From: Nocardia gamkensis NBRC 108242
Lineage (GTDB): Bacteria > Actinomycetota > Actinomycetes > Mycobacteriales > Mycobacteriaceae
DNA: 64,000 nucleotides
NCBI RefSeq assembly: GCF_001612985.1
Contig: NZ_BDBM01000008.1
Coordinates: 124,001-188,000 of the forward strand
Direction: 5' to 3'
Part shown: positions 1-8,039 of the stretch, one piece after another
Numbering within the stretch: position 1 is the first letter of the stretch
How the letters are laid out: each line of letters begins with the position of its first letter
The notes under the pieces: generated by a model
What the model saw: the letters and a program-made list of their open reading frames with translations, nothing else
What the model was told of the DNA's origin: nothing
Database searches by the model: none
Translations under genes and position numbers: made by a program

Positions 1-51
1 TGGACGAGTCACTTCCCGCCACTACGGGTAAATCGCCGCACGAGCGGCCGA

Positions 52-444
52 TCAGTATCCAGAGCGCGGCTCGAAACCGGGGTCGGGGAGAGAGGGCGGC
101 TCGGCCGGCGGCGGCTGCACCGGTTTCGGCTGCGGCGCGGGCTGCGGGACCCGTACGACGGGAGCCTCGACCGGCGGCGGAGCAGCGGCTTCCGGTACGG
201 CTGCTTCGGACGCGACGACCTCCGGCACGGCGGCTTCGGGCGCAGCGGCTTCCGGCGGCCGGTTCGCGGCTTCCGAAACGATCGGCGGCGCGGGCTCCGC
301 GACCGGCGCCGGATCCGTAACCGACGTCGGCGAGACAGCGCCGACAGGCGACGGCTCGGACGGCTCGCCGCAACCCCCGATCGCGAGGACGGCGAAACCG
401 GTCGCGATCAGCAATCGGCGAGATCCGAATCGGCTGGTGCGCAC
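52..444 (-). CDS. putative Pro/Ala-rich lipoprotein
   Basis: A 130-residue protein with a basic start (MRTSRFGSRR), a short hydrophobic stretch and a lipobox-like AIGGC, so Cys25 is the likely lipidation site. The rest is almost entirely Pro, Ala, Glu and Val, with loose repeats of the type EAAVPE/EAAAPE followed by PQPAPQPKP. Such a tail is expected to be an extended, unstructured spacer between membrane and cell wall. No catalytic domain is visible, and the product cannot be named beyond lipoprotein. It is divergent from the SGNH hydrolase gene and shares about 115 bases of intergenic DNA with it. The lipobox is reasonably convincing; any role in the envelope is inference. Confidence 0.6.
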   Translation of the reverse strand: MRTSRFGSRRLLIATGFAVLAIGGCGEPSEPSPVGAVSPTSVTDPAPVAEPAPPIVSEAANRPPEAAAPEAAVPEVVASEAAVPEAAAPPPVEAPVVRVPQPAPQPKPVQPPPAEPPSLPDPGFEPRSGY

Positions 445-560
445 GGTGCCAGGCTAATCGCGGGCCTCATCGAGGGCAGTCCTCCGTTCGACCGACAGCG
501 GCGGACGGCGCGGCGACGCGATACTGGATCCTCCTGTGCCATCGAAAGATTGGGTGTGTG

Positions 561-1469
561 ATGAGGTCGCTCCGAGGGAGGTCGACGGTCACCGCGATGC
601 TCGCGGCGGTGTCGTTGGCCGTCCTGATCCCTGGCACGACCGCCGTGGCCGATCCGGCCGGCGGGACCACACTGGTCGTTCTGGGCGATTCGTTCACGGC
701 GACCGCCCCCGTCCTGGGCCACGCCGACGACGGATGCACCCGTTCGCCCTCTTCCTGGCCGAACCAACTCGCGGCGGCGACACAGCCGGCCGGGACGGCC
801 CAATTCCTCGACGTGTCCTGCAACGGTGGCACGATCGACACCGGCAACGGCTGGACGCTTGTGCACCAGGCACGAAAGGCGTTCGCACAGGGTGGTTTCG
901 GGCCCGACACCCGGGTCGTCCTGATCCAAGCCGGACTGAACGACGTGTGGGGCAACTCGACCGGAACGGCGTTCCCCTCGACCGACTGTCTACTCAATAT
1001 CGTGGTCGGGTGCGGGTTCGACGCCGCCGATCAGAACCGGCTGCCCGACTACCGCGCGGTGACCGGCTCCGGTTACGCCGATCGGGTACGCGAGGTCGTC
1101 ACGTTCGTGCGTTACTACGCACCGAAGGCCCGGGTGGCACTCGTGGGGTATCCGGAAGTGTTCCCGGCGGGACAGTCGACCGCGTGCATGGATCTCGCTG
1201 TGGCCGGGCGGGTCGTCCAGCCGCGCGCGGAAGGCTATATCGCGTACCTCGATCGGGTCCAGGACGCGCAGCGGACGGCCGCAGGGCTGTTGGGGATCGA
1301 ATTCGTCGACCTGCGCGCCGTCACCACGGGGCACGCCAGTTGTTCGGACGATCCGTGGATCAGCGGCCTTGCCGGCGCCGACTCACCGTTCGACGGCGCA
1401 CCGGTACATCCCAACGCGCGGGGCAACGGCGTCGTCGCCGACCGGATGCGACAGCAATTCGGGCTCTGA
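561..1469 (+). CDS. secreted SGNH/GDSL-family hydrolase
   Basis: A 302-residue predicted exported esterase/lipase-type hydrolase. Residues 1-30 look like a signal peptide (basic start, then AMLAAVSLAVLIPG, ending AVADP). The nucleophile block is VVLGDSFTATAP, a later LNDVWGN carries the oxyanion Gly/Asn block, and VHPNARGNG near the C-terminus supplies the catalytic His. Several Cys residues suggest disulfides outside the cell. ATG 561 is used; an adjoining in-frame GTG at 558 would add one residue. The acyltransferase gene starts 14 bases downstream. In many bacteria an SGNH domain is fused to this kind of acyltransferase, so the two may act on the same envelope carbohydrate or lipid; the substrate is unknown. 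Confidence 0.85.
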   Translation: MRSLRGRSTVTAMLAAVSLAVLIPGTTAVADPAGGTTLVVLGDSFTATAPVLGHADDGCTRSPSSWPNQLAAATQPAGTAQFLDVSCNGGTIDTGNGWTLVHQARKAFAQGGFGPDTRVVLIQAGLNDVWGNSTGTAFPSTDCLLNIVVGCGFDAADQNRLPDYRAVTGSGYADRVREVVTFVRYYAPKARVALVGYPEVFPAGQSTACMDLAVAGRVVQPRAEGYIAYLDRVQDAQRTAAGLLGIEFVDLRAVTTGHASCSDDPWISGLAGADSPFDGAPVHPNARGNGVVADRMRQQFGL

Positions 1470-1482
1470 GCAGGCCTCGCCC

Positions 1483-2736
1483 ATGCTGCCCGACCACCGT
1501 CCAGGCACCGAACTGCCCGCCCTCACCGGCGCTCGATGGTGGGCGGCCTTCGCGGTATTCGTCTTGCACGCACTGGTGTTCCTTCCGGTCTACCCCTTCC
1601 AGAAGTCACAGCTGTTCCGCACCATCCACGGCTTCGTTCCCATGCAATTGGGCGCGGCGGGGGTGACCTTCTTCTTCGTGCTGTCCGGCTTCGTCATCTA
1701 CTGGTCGTGCCGCGACGGTAAGTCGGTCCGGCTGTTCTATCGCCGCCGGATCCTGAAGATCTACCCGACCCACTTGGTCGCCGCACTGGTATTCGTCGTC
1801 GCGGCGGGCGTACCGCTGGCCCGTCCGGTGGTGTGGGCGCCGAACCTTCTGCTGGTGCACACCTGGGTGCCGAAGTGGACCACGCTGGGAGGGCTCAATG
1901 TGCCGTCCTGGTCGCTGTGTGCGGAACTGCTCTTCTACCTCAGTTTCCCCCTTGTCGCACCGGCTGTCGCCCGGATTCCGCGGCACAGACTGTGGTGGGC
2001 GATAGCGGCGCTGCTCGTCTTGATCCTCGCCTTGCACACCGGCTTCTACCTCTGCGCCGACGGGCCCAAGGGAATCGCCAACACCTTCGCTCCGAGGCTG
2101 CTCCGGGGTGAGGTCTCCCCCGAGTTCGAAATCCACGCCTCACCACAATGGTTCGCGCAACGCGATATTCCGATACCGCCGTCGTATTGGCTCAGTTACC
2201 TTTTCCCGGTATCTCGACTGCCCGAGTTCTACTCGGGAGTCCTCGCCGCTCGCCTGGTCGCCGAAGGGCTGTGGCGCAACATCCGGCTGACCATGCCGCT
2301 GACGGCGCTCGCGCTCGGCTACGCCGCCACCTGGTTCGTTCCGGTGAACTACAAGATGTCGGCGCTGCTGGTGGGTCCGATGGCGGCGGTGGTGGCCACC
2401 CTGGCCGCCCGCGACCTCGCGGGCCTCTCCGGTCTCAACGCCCGCCGCCCACTGATCTGGCTCGGTGACATCTCCTACGCGTTCTACATGATCCAGTTCC
2501 CGGTCATGGTGATCATCACCCGGCTGTTCATCGGCGGCCGGCGATACTCGATCGGCGGCTGGGCGATGTGGGCGACGGTCACTCTCGTGGCATCCATCCT
2601 TGCCGCGGCAGCCATCTATCACGGCATGGACAAGCCGATCATGAACCGTTTCGCCGGACGATCGGCCCGCGAACGCAGACGCTCGGCCACCGCGACTCCG
2701 AGTCAACCACCGATCAGCGTGCGGACGAAGCCGTAG
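1483..2736 (+). CDS. acyltransferase 3 (OafA/YrhL-type) membrane protein
   Basis: A 417-residue multi-pass protein of the acyltransferase 3 family, whose members transfer acyl groups from the cytoplasm to extracytoplasmic sugars or lipids. It shows the N-terminal helix with a conserved His (FAVFVLHALVF), the block FFFVLSGFVIYW and the basic loop RLFYRRRILKIYPTH, then about eight more hydrophobic segments and a basic Ser/Thr-rich C-terminus. ATG 1483 is preferred because it begins the family-like N-terminus; the same frame is open further upstream only inside the hydrolase gene. It follows the SGNH gene by 14 bases, probably as an operon. Its last 34 bases overlap the end of the convergent serine hydrolase gene. 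Confidence 0.85.
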   Translation: MLPDHRPGTELPALTGARWWAAFAVFVLHALVFLPVYPFQKSQLFRTIHGFVPMQLGAAGVTFFFVLSGFVIYWSCRDGKSVRLFYRRRILKIYPTHLVAALVFVVAAGVPLARPVVWAPNLLLVHTWVPKWTTLGGLNVPSWSLCAELLFYLSFPLVAPAVARIPRHRLWWAIAALLVLILALHTGFYLCADGPKGIANTFAPRLLRGEVSPEFEIHASPQWFAQRDIPIPPSYWLSYLFPVSRLPEFYSGVLAARLVAEGLWRNIRLTMPLTALALGYAATWFVPVNYKMSALLVGPMAAVVATLAARDLAGLSGLNARRPLIWLGDISYAFYMIQFPVMVIITRLFIGGRRYSIGGWAMWATVTLVASILAAAAIYHGMDKPIMNRFAGRSARERRRSATATPSQPPISVRTKP

Positions 2737-3944
2737 GCGATCTCGTTCGCGGGCCTTCCACCGGCGGGCCCGTCGCGCAACGTGCACAGCACGATGATGG
2801 TGATGTCCGTGACGGGGTCGTAGCCCATGAACGTCTGAAAACCCGGAATGGCCCCGTCGTGGCCCATCATCGGCCCGAACGACTCCAGCCCGAGACCGTA
2901 ATGGATGCCCGCCGGATCGCTCCGGTTCAGCGGAGCCGCACTGTCGAGGCGCTGTCGCTGAAGCCCGGACCCGAGCAATTCGTCGCCGCCGACCAGCTTC
3001 CGGACATAGGCGGCCAGGTCTTCCGCGGTGGAGATCGCCGCTCCCGCGGCCCCGATCCATGAAGGATCCAGATTCGTCACATCGGTCGGCAGTAAGGTGC
3101 CCGCTCGGGCTGCCAGGACTTCGTCGTCGGGCAACCGCGGCGACGCGAGCGCCTCCACATTGGTGCCGTACAGGTATCCATGCGGTGACGGCGCGGGCAG
3201 GGACGCGTCACCGGGTGCCGGAAAGGACGTCTTCGCCAGGCCGAGCGGGCGGAAGATCCGATCCATGAGCAACGAGCGGATATCCTCCCCGGTGATCTGC
3301 TCGAGCAGCGACGCCAAAAGGATCGTATTCGTATTCGAATAGCGGAACTCCGCGTCGGGTTCGAAATACGGCGGCGACGAGAAACCCAGCCGCAAGAGCT
3401 CTTCGGGCTGCCATGTGCGCCCGGGATCCTCGTCCATCGCTCGCGCGAGCCGTGGCGCCTCGTTGTAGCTGAACAATCCGCTGCGCATGTTCAGCAGCTC
3501 GGTGATCGTGATCCGCGCGCCGTTCGGAACGCCCGGCCGGTACTTCGACACCGGATCGTCCAGTGCCAGCTTGCCTTCCCGGACCAGTTGCAGTGCGACG
3601 GTGCCGACCATCGTCTTCGTAGTGGAACCGACCCGGAAGAAATCGTCCACCGTGATCGGGTCGTCCTGCCCGGCGGTCCGCGTCCCGAACGCCTGACGCC
3701 AGACGGTGTCCGGTGTGCGCACGTAGACCACCGCGCCGGGAACGAGCATCGAATCGAGAACGCCGCGCACGATCGGCTCCAGCCTCCGGCCGAGGGCAGT
3801 CGATTCACTCGGTCCTGCGGGCGGCTCGTGCGTGCCCGACTCGGTTCCGCTGCCCGCGACGACAACGGTCGCGTACGCGACGACCACCGCCACACCGAGC
3901 CGTGACCAGCGCGTTCTCCCCTTATGGATGTTGTGTATCGGCAT
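2703..3944 (-). CDS. serine beta-lactamase/D-Ala-D-Ala carboxypeptidase family hydrolase
   Basis: A 413-residue class C beta-lactamase-fold protein. One hydrophobic segment near residues 15-32 should export or anchor it. The nucleophile motif SxxK appears as VGSTTKTM, the YxN motif as FRYSNTN, and the third motif position reads GHDGAIPG, so HDG replaces the usual KTG or HTG. Members of this family are esterases, D-amino-acid peptidases or cell-wall carboxypeptidases; the substrate here is not predictable. Its ATG overlaps the stop of the kinase-propeller gene (TGATG), so it is probably translated with it and may be the output end of that operon. The 3' end overlaps the acyltransferase gene on the other strand. 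Confidence 0.85.
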   Translation of the reverse strand: MPIHNIHKGRTRWSRLGVAVVVAYATVVVAGSGTESGTHEPPAGPSESTALGRRLEPIVRGVLDSMLVPGAVVYVRTPDTVWRQAFGTRTAGQDDPITVDDFFRVGSTTKTMVGTVALQLVREGKLALDDPVSKYRPGVPNGARITITELLNMRSGLFSYNEAPRLARAMDEDPGRTWQPEELLRLGFSSPPYFEPDAEFRYSNTNTILLASLLEQITGEDIRSLLMDRIFRPLGLAKTSFPAPGDASLPAPSPHGYLYGTNVEALASPRLPDDEVLAARAGTLLPTDVTNLDPSWIGAAGAAISTAEDLAAYVRKLVGGDELLGSGLQRQRLDSAAPLNRSDPAGIHYGLGLESFGPMMGHDGAIPGFQTFMGYDPVTDITIIVLCTLRDGPAGGRPANEIAYGFVRTLIGG

Positions 3945-6010
3945 CAGTCACCGATCACGGACAGTGTGCCGTCGGTGAAATTCGTGACATAGACGTTTCT
4001 GCCGGCGGGATCGACGACAACACCGTGCGGGCGGGCCCCGACCCGGATCGAATTGCCTGCCTTGCGGGTCCGGGTGTCGATCGAAGAAATGGTGTTGCCG
4101 GTACGCGCGTCATCGAGACCGTGGTTGGTGACATACACCGTCCGCCCGGGTTGATCCACCGCCACACCGACCGGCCCGAGCCCGACGCGCAGCGTCGCGG
4201 TGACCGCGCGGGTTCGGATGTCGATCACCGAGACGGTGCCGTCGGCGTGATTGGTGACGTACGCGGTTCGCGTATCGGCGTCGATCGCCACACCCCACGG
4301 CTGGTTACCGACATTGATGGTGGCGACCACGGCCGACGCGACGGGGTCGATGACCGACACCGTGTGATCGACCGCGCCGGGCGGGCCCGCGTTGGCGACG
4401 AAGACGCCGCGCGTACCGGGATCCACGGCCACGCCATAGGGATGGCTGCCGACCGGGATCGTCGCGGTGACCACCCTGGCCCCGGTGTCGATCACCGACA
4501 CCGTGTTCGCCTCGAAGTTCGTGACGAAGGCGGTGCGCGCGGCGGAGTCGACGGCGATGCCGTACGGCCCCGCCCCGACCGCGATACTTCCGACCACTGC
4601 CCGGCTACGCGTATTGATCAGGGATACCGAGCCGCTTCCGGCATTGGTGACATAGGCGATGCCCGCTGCCGCGTCGATCGCGACCGCGGCCGGTTTCACC
4701 ATGCCCGGCGCGGTGACCGACGCGGCGGCGGACGTCCGGGTATTGATCACCGAAACCGAGTTGCCCGCGCTGTTGGTGACAAAGACGCTTTCGGTGTTCG
4801 GATCGACCGCGACGCCCCACGGTTGCGCCCCCACCGCGATCGTCGAAGTCACGGTCGCCGGGATCGCCGCCACGGCCGGTGCCCGATCGCCTGCCGGGCC
4901 GGGATTGTTGCCGCCCGACGTCTTGCTGGTCAGCAAGCCGACGATGACGAGAACGACGGCTATCCCGGCGATCACTTTCACGCGCGTCGAAATGCGCCGG
5001 TAGAACGGGCGGCGGCGAGCGGGCCGAGGCGGAGCCACCTGCGCGGGTGGTAGTACCGGCGTACCGGCCCCGCCGGTGGGGGCCGGGCCGCGCCATGATG
5101 GTGTGCGCGTTGTTCGTGGTGGCGGCGAGGGCGTTCGGGTCGTCGCCTGGGTGGCCGCGTCGGTGAGCGCCGGAAGCCAGTCCGCCGGGCGGGGCCGCTG
5201 CCCCGGCGTGGCGGACAAGGCCGCGTCGACCAGCACCCGGACCGCACTCGGCACGGCGGCGGGCACCCGGTGCGGATCGCGGGTGCTCTGGTCTCCGGCC
5301 AGCAGCCGCAGGACGAGCAAGCCGAATTTGTAGGCATCCGATCGGTCGGTCGCCAGTTCCTCTCCTGGATTGATCACCCGGACCTCCCAGTCCGGAGTCT
5401 CGACCTGCGCGGACACCGACCGGGAGCGCAGTCGCATGGCATCGCAGTCGATGAAGTACACCTTCCGGTCCGGCTGCAACGAGAACAGCAGGTTCTTCGG
5501 CGACAGGTCACCGACCGCGATGTGGTGGCGATGCAGAATCGTCAGCGCCTCGGCGGCGTCCGCCAGCAATTCGTAGCGGTGCCGTTCGGTCAAGGGGATG
5601 CTCCGCCTCGCGAGGAAGGCGTCACCGTTGAGCAGGTGCTGGAACTCCGCGGTCTTCGACTGCACCGCCGAGGACATGGTCATCTCGATGAAGAACTCGT
5701 CCGGGATCGCGGGCATCACGAACCCGGTCACCTGTGTGGAGTTGTCCGCCTCCACCAGCCGGCACGGCCACGCCACCCGGGAGAGCAGATCCATGCCCTC
5801 GGCGAAGGGCAGCGATTCCAGATAGGCAGGCATCTCGTCCAGCACGTCGACCGAGACGCTGGGCAGCACAGCGGGTTTGTACTCCTTGTACACCACCGCC
5901 TTCGCGTATCTCATCCGCGCACCGGGGGCGCTGTAGACCACCCCCTGACCGCCGGAAGCCAGTTTGGTCAAAGGGCCCAGCTGACCGACCTTCACTCGCT
6001 GCTGTGTCAC
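3944..6010 (-). CDS. protein kinase-like domain fused through one TM helix to a YVTN beta-propeller
   Basis: A 688-residue protein. Residues about 10-280 are kinase-like: glycine loop SGGQGVVYSA, a Lys in VVYKEYK, catalytic loop VGDLSPKN and FIDCDAM at the DFG position. A Pro/Thr/Arg-rich linker leads to one membrane helix near 340-360 (VIAGIAVVLVIVGLL). The rest is seven copies of a roughly 42-residue YVTN repeat with the signature VG..P.GVAVD....YVTN....SVSVI, enough for a closed seven-bladed propeller outside the cell. The gene starts at a GTG 11 bases after the PP2C gene, which itself overlaps a TerY-like gene. A vWA protein, PP2C phosphatase and kinase together match the TerY-P triad described alongside tellurite-resistance systems; no terD-type gene is visible here. 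Sensing by the propeller is inference. Confidence 0.85.
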   Translation of the reverse strand: MTQQRVKVGQLGPLTKLASGGQGVVYSAPGARMRYAKAVVYKEYKPAVLPSVSVDVLDEMPAYLESLPFAEGMDLLSRVAWPCRLVEADNSTQVTGFVMPAIPDEFFIEMTMSSAVQSKTAEFQHLLNGDAFLARRSIPLTERHRYELLADAAEALTILHRHHIAVGDLSPKNLLFSLQPDRKVYFIDCDAMRLRSRSVSAQVETPDWEVRVINPGEELATDRSDAYKFGLLVLRLLAGDQSTRDPHRVPAAVPSAVRVLVDAALSATPGQRPRPADWLPALTDAATQATTRTPSPPPRTTRTPSWRGPAPTGGAGTPVLPPAQVAPPRPARRRPFYRRISTRVKVIAGIAVVLVIVGLLTSKTSGGNNPGPAGDRAPAVAAIPATVTSTIAVGAQPWGVAVDPNTESVFVTNSAGNSVSVINTRTSAAASVTAPGMVKPAAVAIDAAAGIAYVTNAGSGSVSLINTRSRAVVGSIAVGAGPYGIAVDSAARTAFVTNFEANTVSVIDTGARVVTATIPVGSHPYGVAVDPGTRGVFVANAGPPGAVDHTVSVIDPVASAVVATINVGNQPWGVAIDADTRTAYVTNHADGTVSVIDIRTRAVTATLRVGLGPVGVAVDQPGRTVYVTNHGLDDARTGNTISSIDTRTRKAGNSIRVGARPHGVVVDPAGRNVYVTNFTDGTLSVIGD

Positions 6011-6021
6011 TGCCCGTCCCG

Positions 6022-7026
6022 TCAGTTCTCCCTCGGCCAGATGGCCACCAATGTGCGGTCGTCGTCGAAGGTCTCCCGCGAGAAGTCCAGGGCGTGCGCG
6101 AATTCCAGCTGCGACGGCACTCGACCGGCGAGCACCGAGGCGAACAACGCGCCGACTTCGCCGTCGCCGCTGCCGAGCGGATCCCCGAATCCGTCGGTGC
6201 CCACCAGCAACACCTGACCCGGCTCGACGATCACCGAGATTGGCTCGACTTCGTTCGGAACCCTGGGCAGCCCGCTCACCGCGGATGATGTCAACCCGGA
6301 GCCGGAAGCCGGCTTACCGCCGAGCACCGGAATGAAACTCGCGCCCGACAGCAACCACACACCGGAGTCACCGACCCCGGCCAGCGTCGCCGACAACCCG
6401 CCGTCGGCGTGCTGCTCGCACACCACACACGTCAGCGTGGTCGCCAGCGCTTGCTCGGCTTGCTCGGCATCCGCTTGCGGCAGCGACAGGACGGCAGCCG
6501 CCCGCTCGGTCAACATCCACGCGGTGTTCTGGAACAGCGAGTGCCAGCCGATGTCGCCGAACTCCTGCGCGGGCTGCTCTTCCAGCCACTGCGTGGCGTA
6601 GCGCACGGCGGTGGTCGAGCCGATGTGCGAATGCCGCGCCGCCGACACTCCGTCGGCTACGGCCACGATCAGTCGTTCCCGATCCGGCGCGGCGGTGACG
6701 GCGAAATCGTCCTGGCGCGGAGCACCGTTGTACCGGTGCAGATATCCGCGCACCGATGCCGCGCGGATCGTGAACGGACCGCGCGACCATCCGTCGATCA
6801 TGGTGTCCGCGCGGTACGGCGTCCTGCCGTATTCGTCGCCGACGGCTTTCGGCTCGAACGCCGGTGTGGGATCGCCGACGACGATCGGCGCGCTCGGCAA
6901 CCGGCTGGGTAGGGCCGAGGCGATTTGCTCACTTACCGGTTCCGGATTCCCGACATCAACCGTGTGCGCCGGCGAGGAGTCGTCCGGCATTCGCTGCTTG
7001 TCTCGCTTGCTCAGAAAGCGCATCAC
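6022..7026 (-). CDS. PP2C-family serine/threonine phosphatase
   Basis: A 334-residue cytoplasmic phosphatase-like protein. The first ~85 residues are variable. The PP2C core has the metal-binding blocks RQDDFAV, VAVADGVSAARHSHIG, AGVGDSGVW and LLVGTDGFGDPLG, so the acidic metal ligands appear intact and the enzyme is probably active. A regulator acting on a Ser/Thr kinase is expected, and the neighbouring kinase-propeller gene supplies one. The ATGATG start overlaps the stop of the TerY-like gene, and the kinase gene begins 11 bases downstream, so the three are probably made together. No membrane segment is visible. Confidence 0.88.
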   Translation of the reverse strand: MMRFLSKRDKQRMPDDSSPAHTVDVGNPEPVSEQIASALPSRLPSAPIVVGDPTPAFEPKAVGDEYGRTPYRADTMIDGWSRGPFTIRAASVRGYLHRYNGAPRQDDFAVTAAPDRERLIVAVADGVSAARHSHIGSTTAVRYATQWLEEQPAQEFGDIGWHSLFQNTAWMLTERAAAVLSLPQADAEQAEQALATTLTCVVCEQHADGGLSATLAGVGDSGVWLLSGASFIPVLGGKPASGSGLTSSAVSGLPRVPNEVEPISVIVEPGQVLLVGTDGFGDPLGSGDGEVGALFASVLAGRVPSQLEFAHALDFSRETFDDDRTLVAIWPREN

Positions 7027-7694
7027 ACCGTGTCCACCGCGAGCGAGACGAAGTTGTCCGGCTTCTCCACCTGAAGCGTCGCCTGGCCCGTCGCCAACGC
7101 CTGACCCGAATTGATCACCGATTGCGTCAGCGCGGTGATGAATTTCGAGATCGCGACGCCTGTATCGGTCCCGGCGGCGGTGATGAACGCGTAGTTCGGG
7201 CTCGTGGCGACCCGCCTGATAACGTTGGCGTCGGCCTGACCGATGCCGAACGCGAGAATGTTGGGACGCGCCGCGAAACTTGTCAAACGCGCGTGTTCGC
7301 TTTCCCAGCCGTCTCCCGGATTCGGCGCACCGTCGGTGAGGAAGAACACCGCGGGCCGGTTCACCAGATAGCCGTCGGATTTCAGCGCGGCGATATCGCG
7401 CGGTATCCGATCGGTCAATTCGGCGAATGCCGCAGCGAACGACGTCGAACCACGAGCCCGCAGTTCCGGCATGGCGTCCAGATGCCGCAGATCGGTGGGC
7501 TCCAGATAGCAGACCGCGGTGTCGGAGAACCCCAGCACACAGAAACGTACCTTCGCCGCGGCCATGGATTCACCCTGCAAGGTGTCGAGCAGGCTGGTCA
7601 GGCCCGTGTTCAGATCCGCTACGTCGTCGACCATCGAATACGATTCATCCGCGACGAAATACACCGGAAGAATCGTCGCCTTCGGTTCACTCAT
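7023..7694 (-). CDS. TerY-like vWA domain protein
   Basis: A 223-residue single-domain von Willebrand factor A protein. The metal-ion-dependent adhesion site is complete: VADESYSM (DxSxS), the Thr in ARGSTSFAAAF and FLTDGAPNPG. Start ATG 7694 is chosen because GGGAG lies just upstream; an upstream ATG in frame would add nine unconserved residues. vWA proteins of this type (TerY) hold a divalent cation and bind partner proteins. It is the first gene of a triad with a PP2C phosphatase and a kinase, the arrangement known as TerY-P. It may be the scaffold or the target whose phosphorylation is reversed, but that is inference. Confidence 0.85.
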   Translation of the reverse strand: MSEPKATILPVYFVADESYSMVDDVADLNTGLTSLLDTLQGESMAAAKVRFCVLGFSDTAVCYLEPTDLRHLDAMPELRARGSTSFAAAFAELTDRIPRDIAALKSDGYLVNRPAVFFLTDGAPNPGDGWESEHARLTSFAARPNILAFGIGQADANVIRRVATSPNYAFITAAGTDTGVAISKFITALTQSVINSGQALATGQATLQVEKPDNFVSLAVDTV

Positions 7695-7823
7695 TCGGTG
7701 CCACTCCCTTTCACCTGCCACCCGGGCGTGCCAATGCTACCTTTTCCTACGAGAATTCACTGTCGGCCGTTCAACCGACAACCATGTTCGGCGCCGACAA
7801 TTCTTCGCACGCGCCGCCGATCG

Positions 7824-8039
7824 TCACGGGTCGAGCCATCCGAAGAGAATCAGCACCACGACTGCGATGGCAATGCCGATACCACCGATGCCCATGACGA
7901 TGTCGCTGTTCGTGAGATACCCGATCGCCGGCGCGAGCAGGCCGATACCACCGGCATAGGAAATAATGACGTGACCGTACTCGGCCGGCACCAGAAATGC
8001 GATGAGGCCGACAACGCCATTTCTGACGTCACCGGTCAC
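7824..8039 (-). CDS. small two-helix membrane protein, unknown function
   Basis: A 71-residue hydrophobic protein with two likely membrane helices, around residues 9-40 (Gly/Ile-rich) and 47-68 (IVMGIGGIGIAIAVVVLILF), ending FGWLDP. I do not recognise a family. The GTG start lies inside the end of the 434-residue membrane protein gene (11-base overlap), which implies translational coupling, and the TerY-like gene follows about 130 bases downstream. Being embedded in a same-strand array of signalling genes makes it a plausible membrane partner or effector. It is short, but the coupling and hydrophobic pattern support a real gene. Confidence 0.6.
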   Translation of the reverse strand: MTGDVRNGVVGLIAFLVPAEYGHVIISYAGGIGLLAPAIGYLTNSDIVMGIGGIGIAIAVVVLILFGWLDP

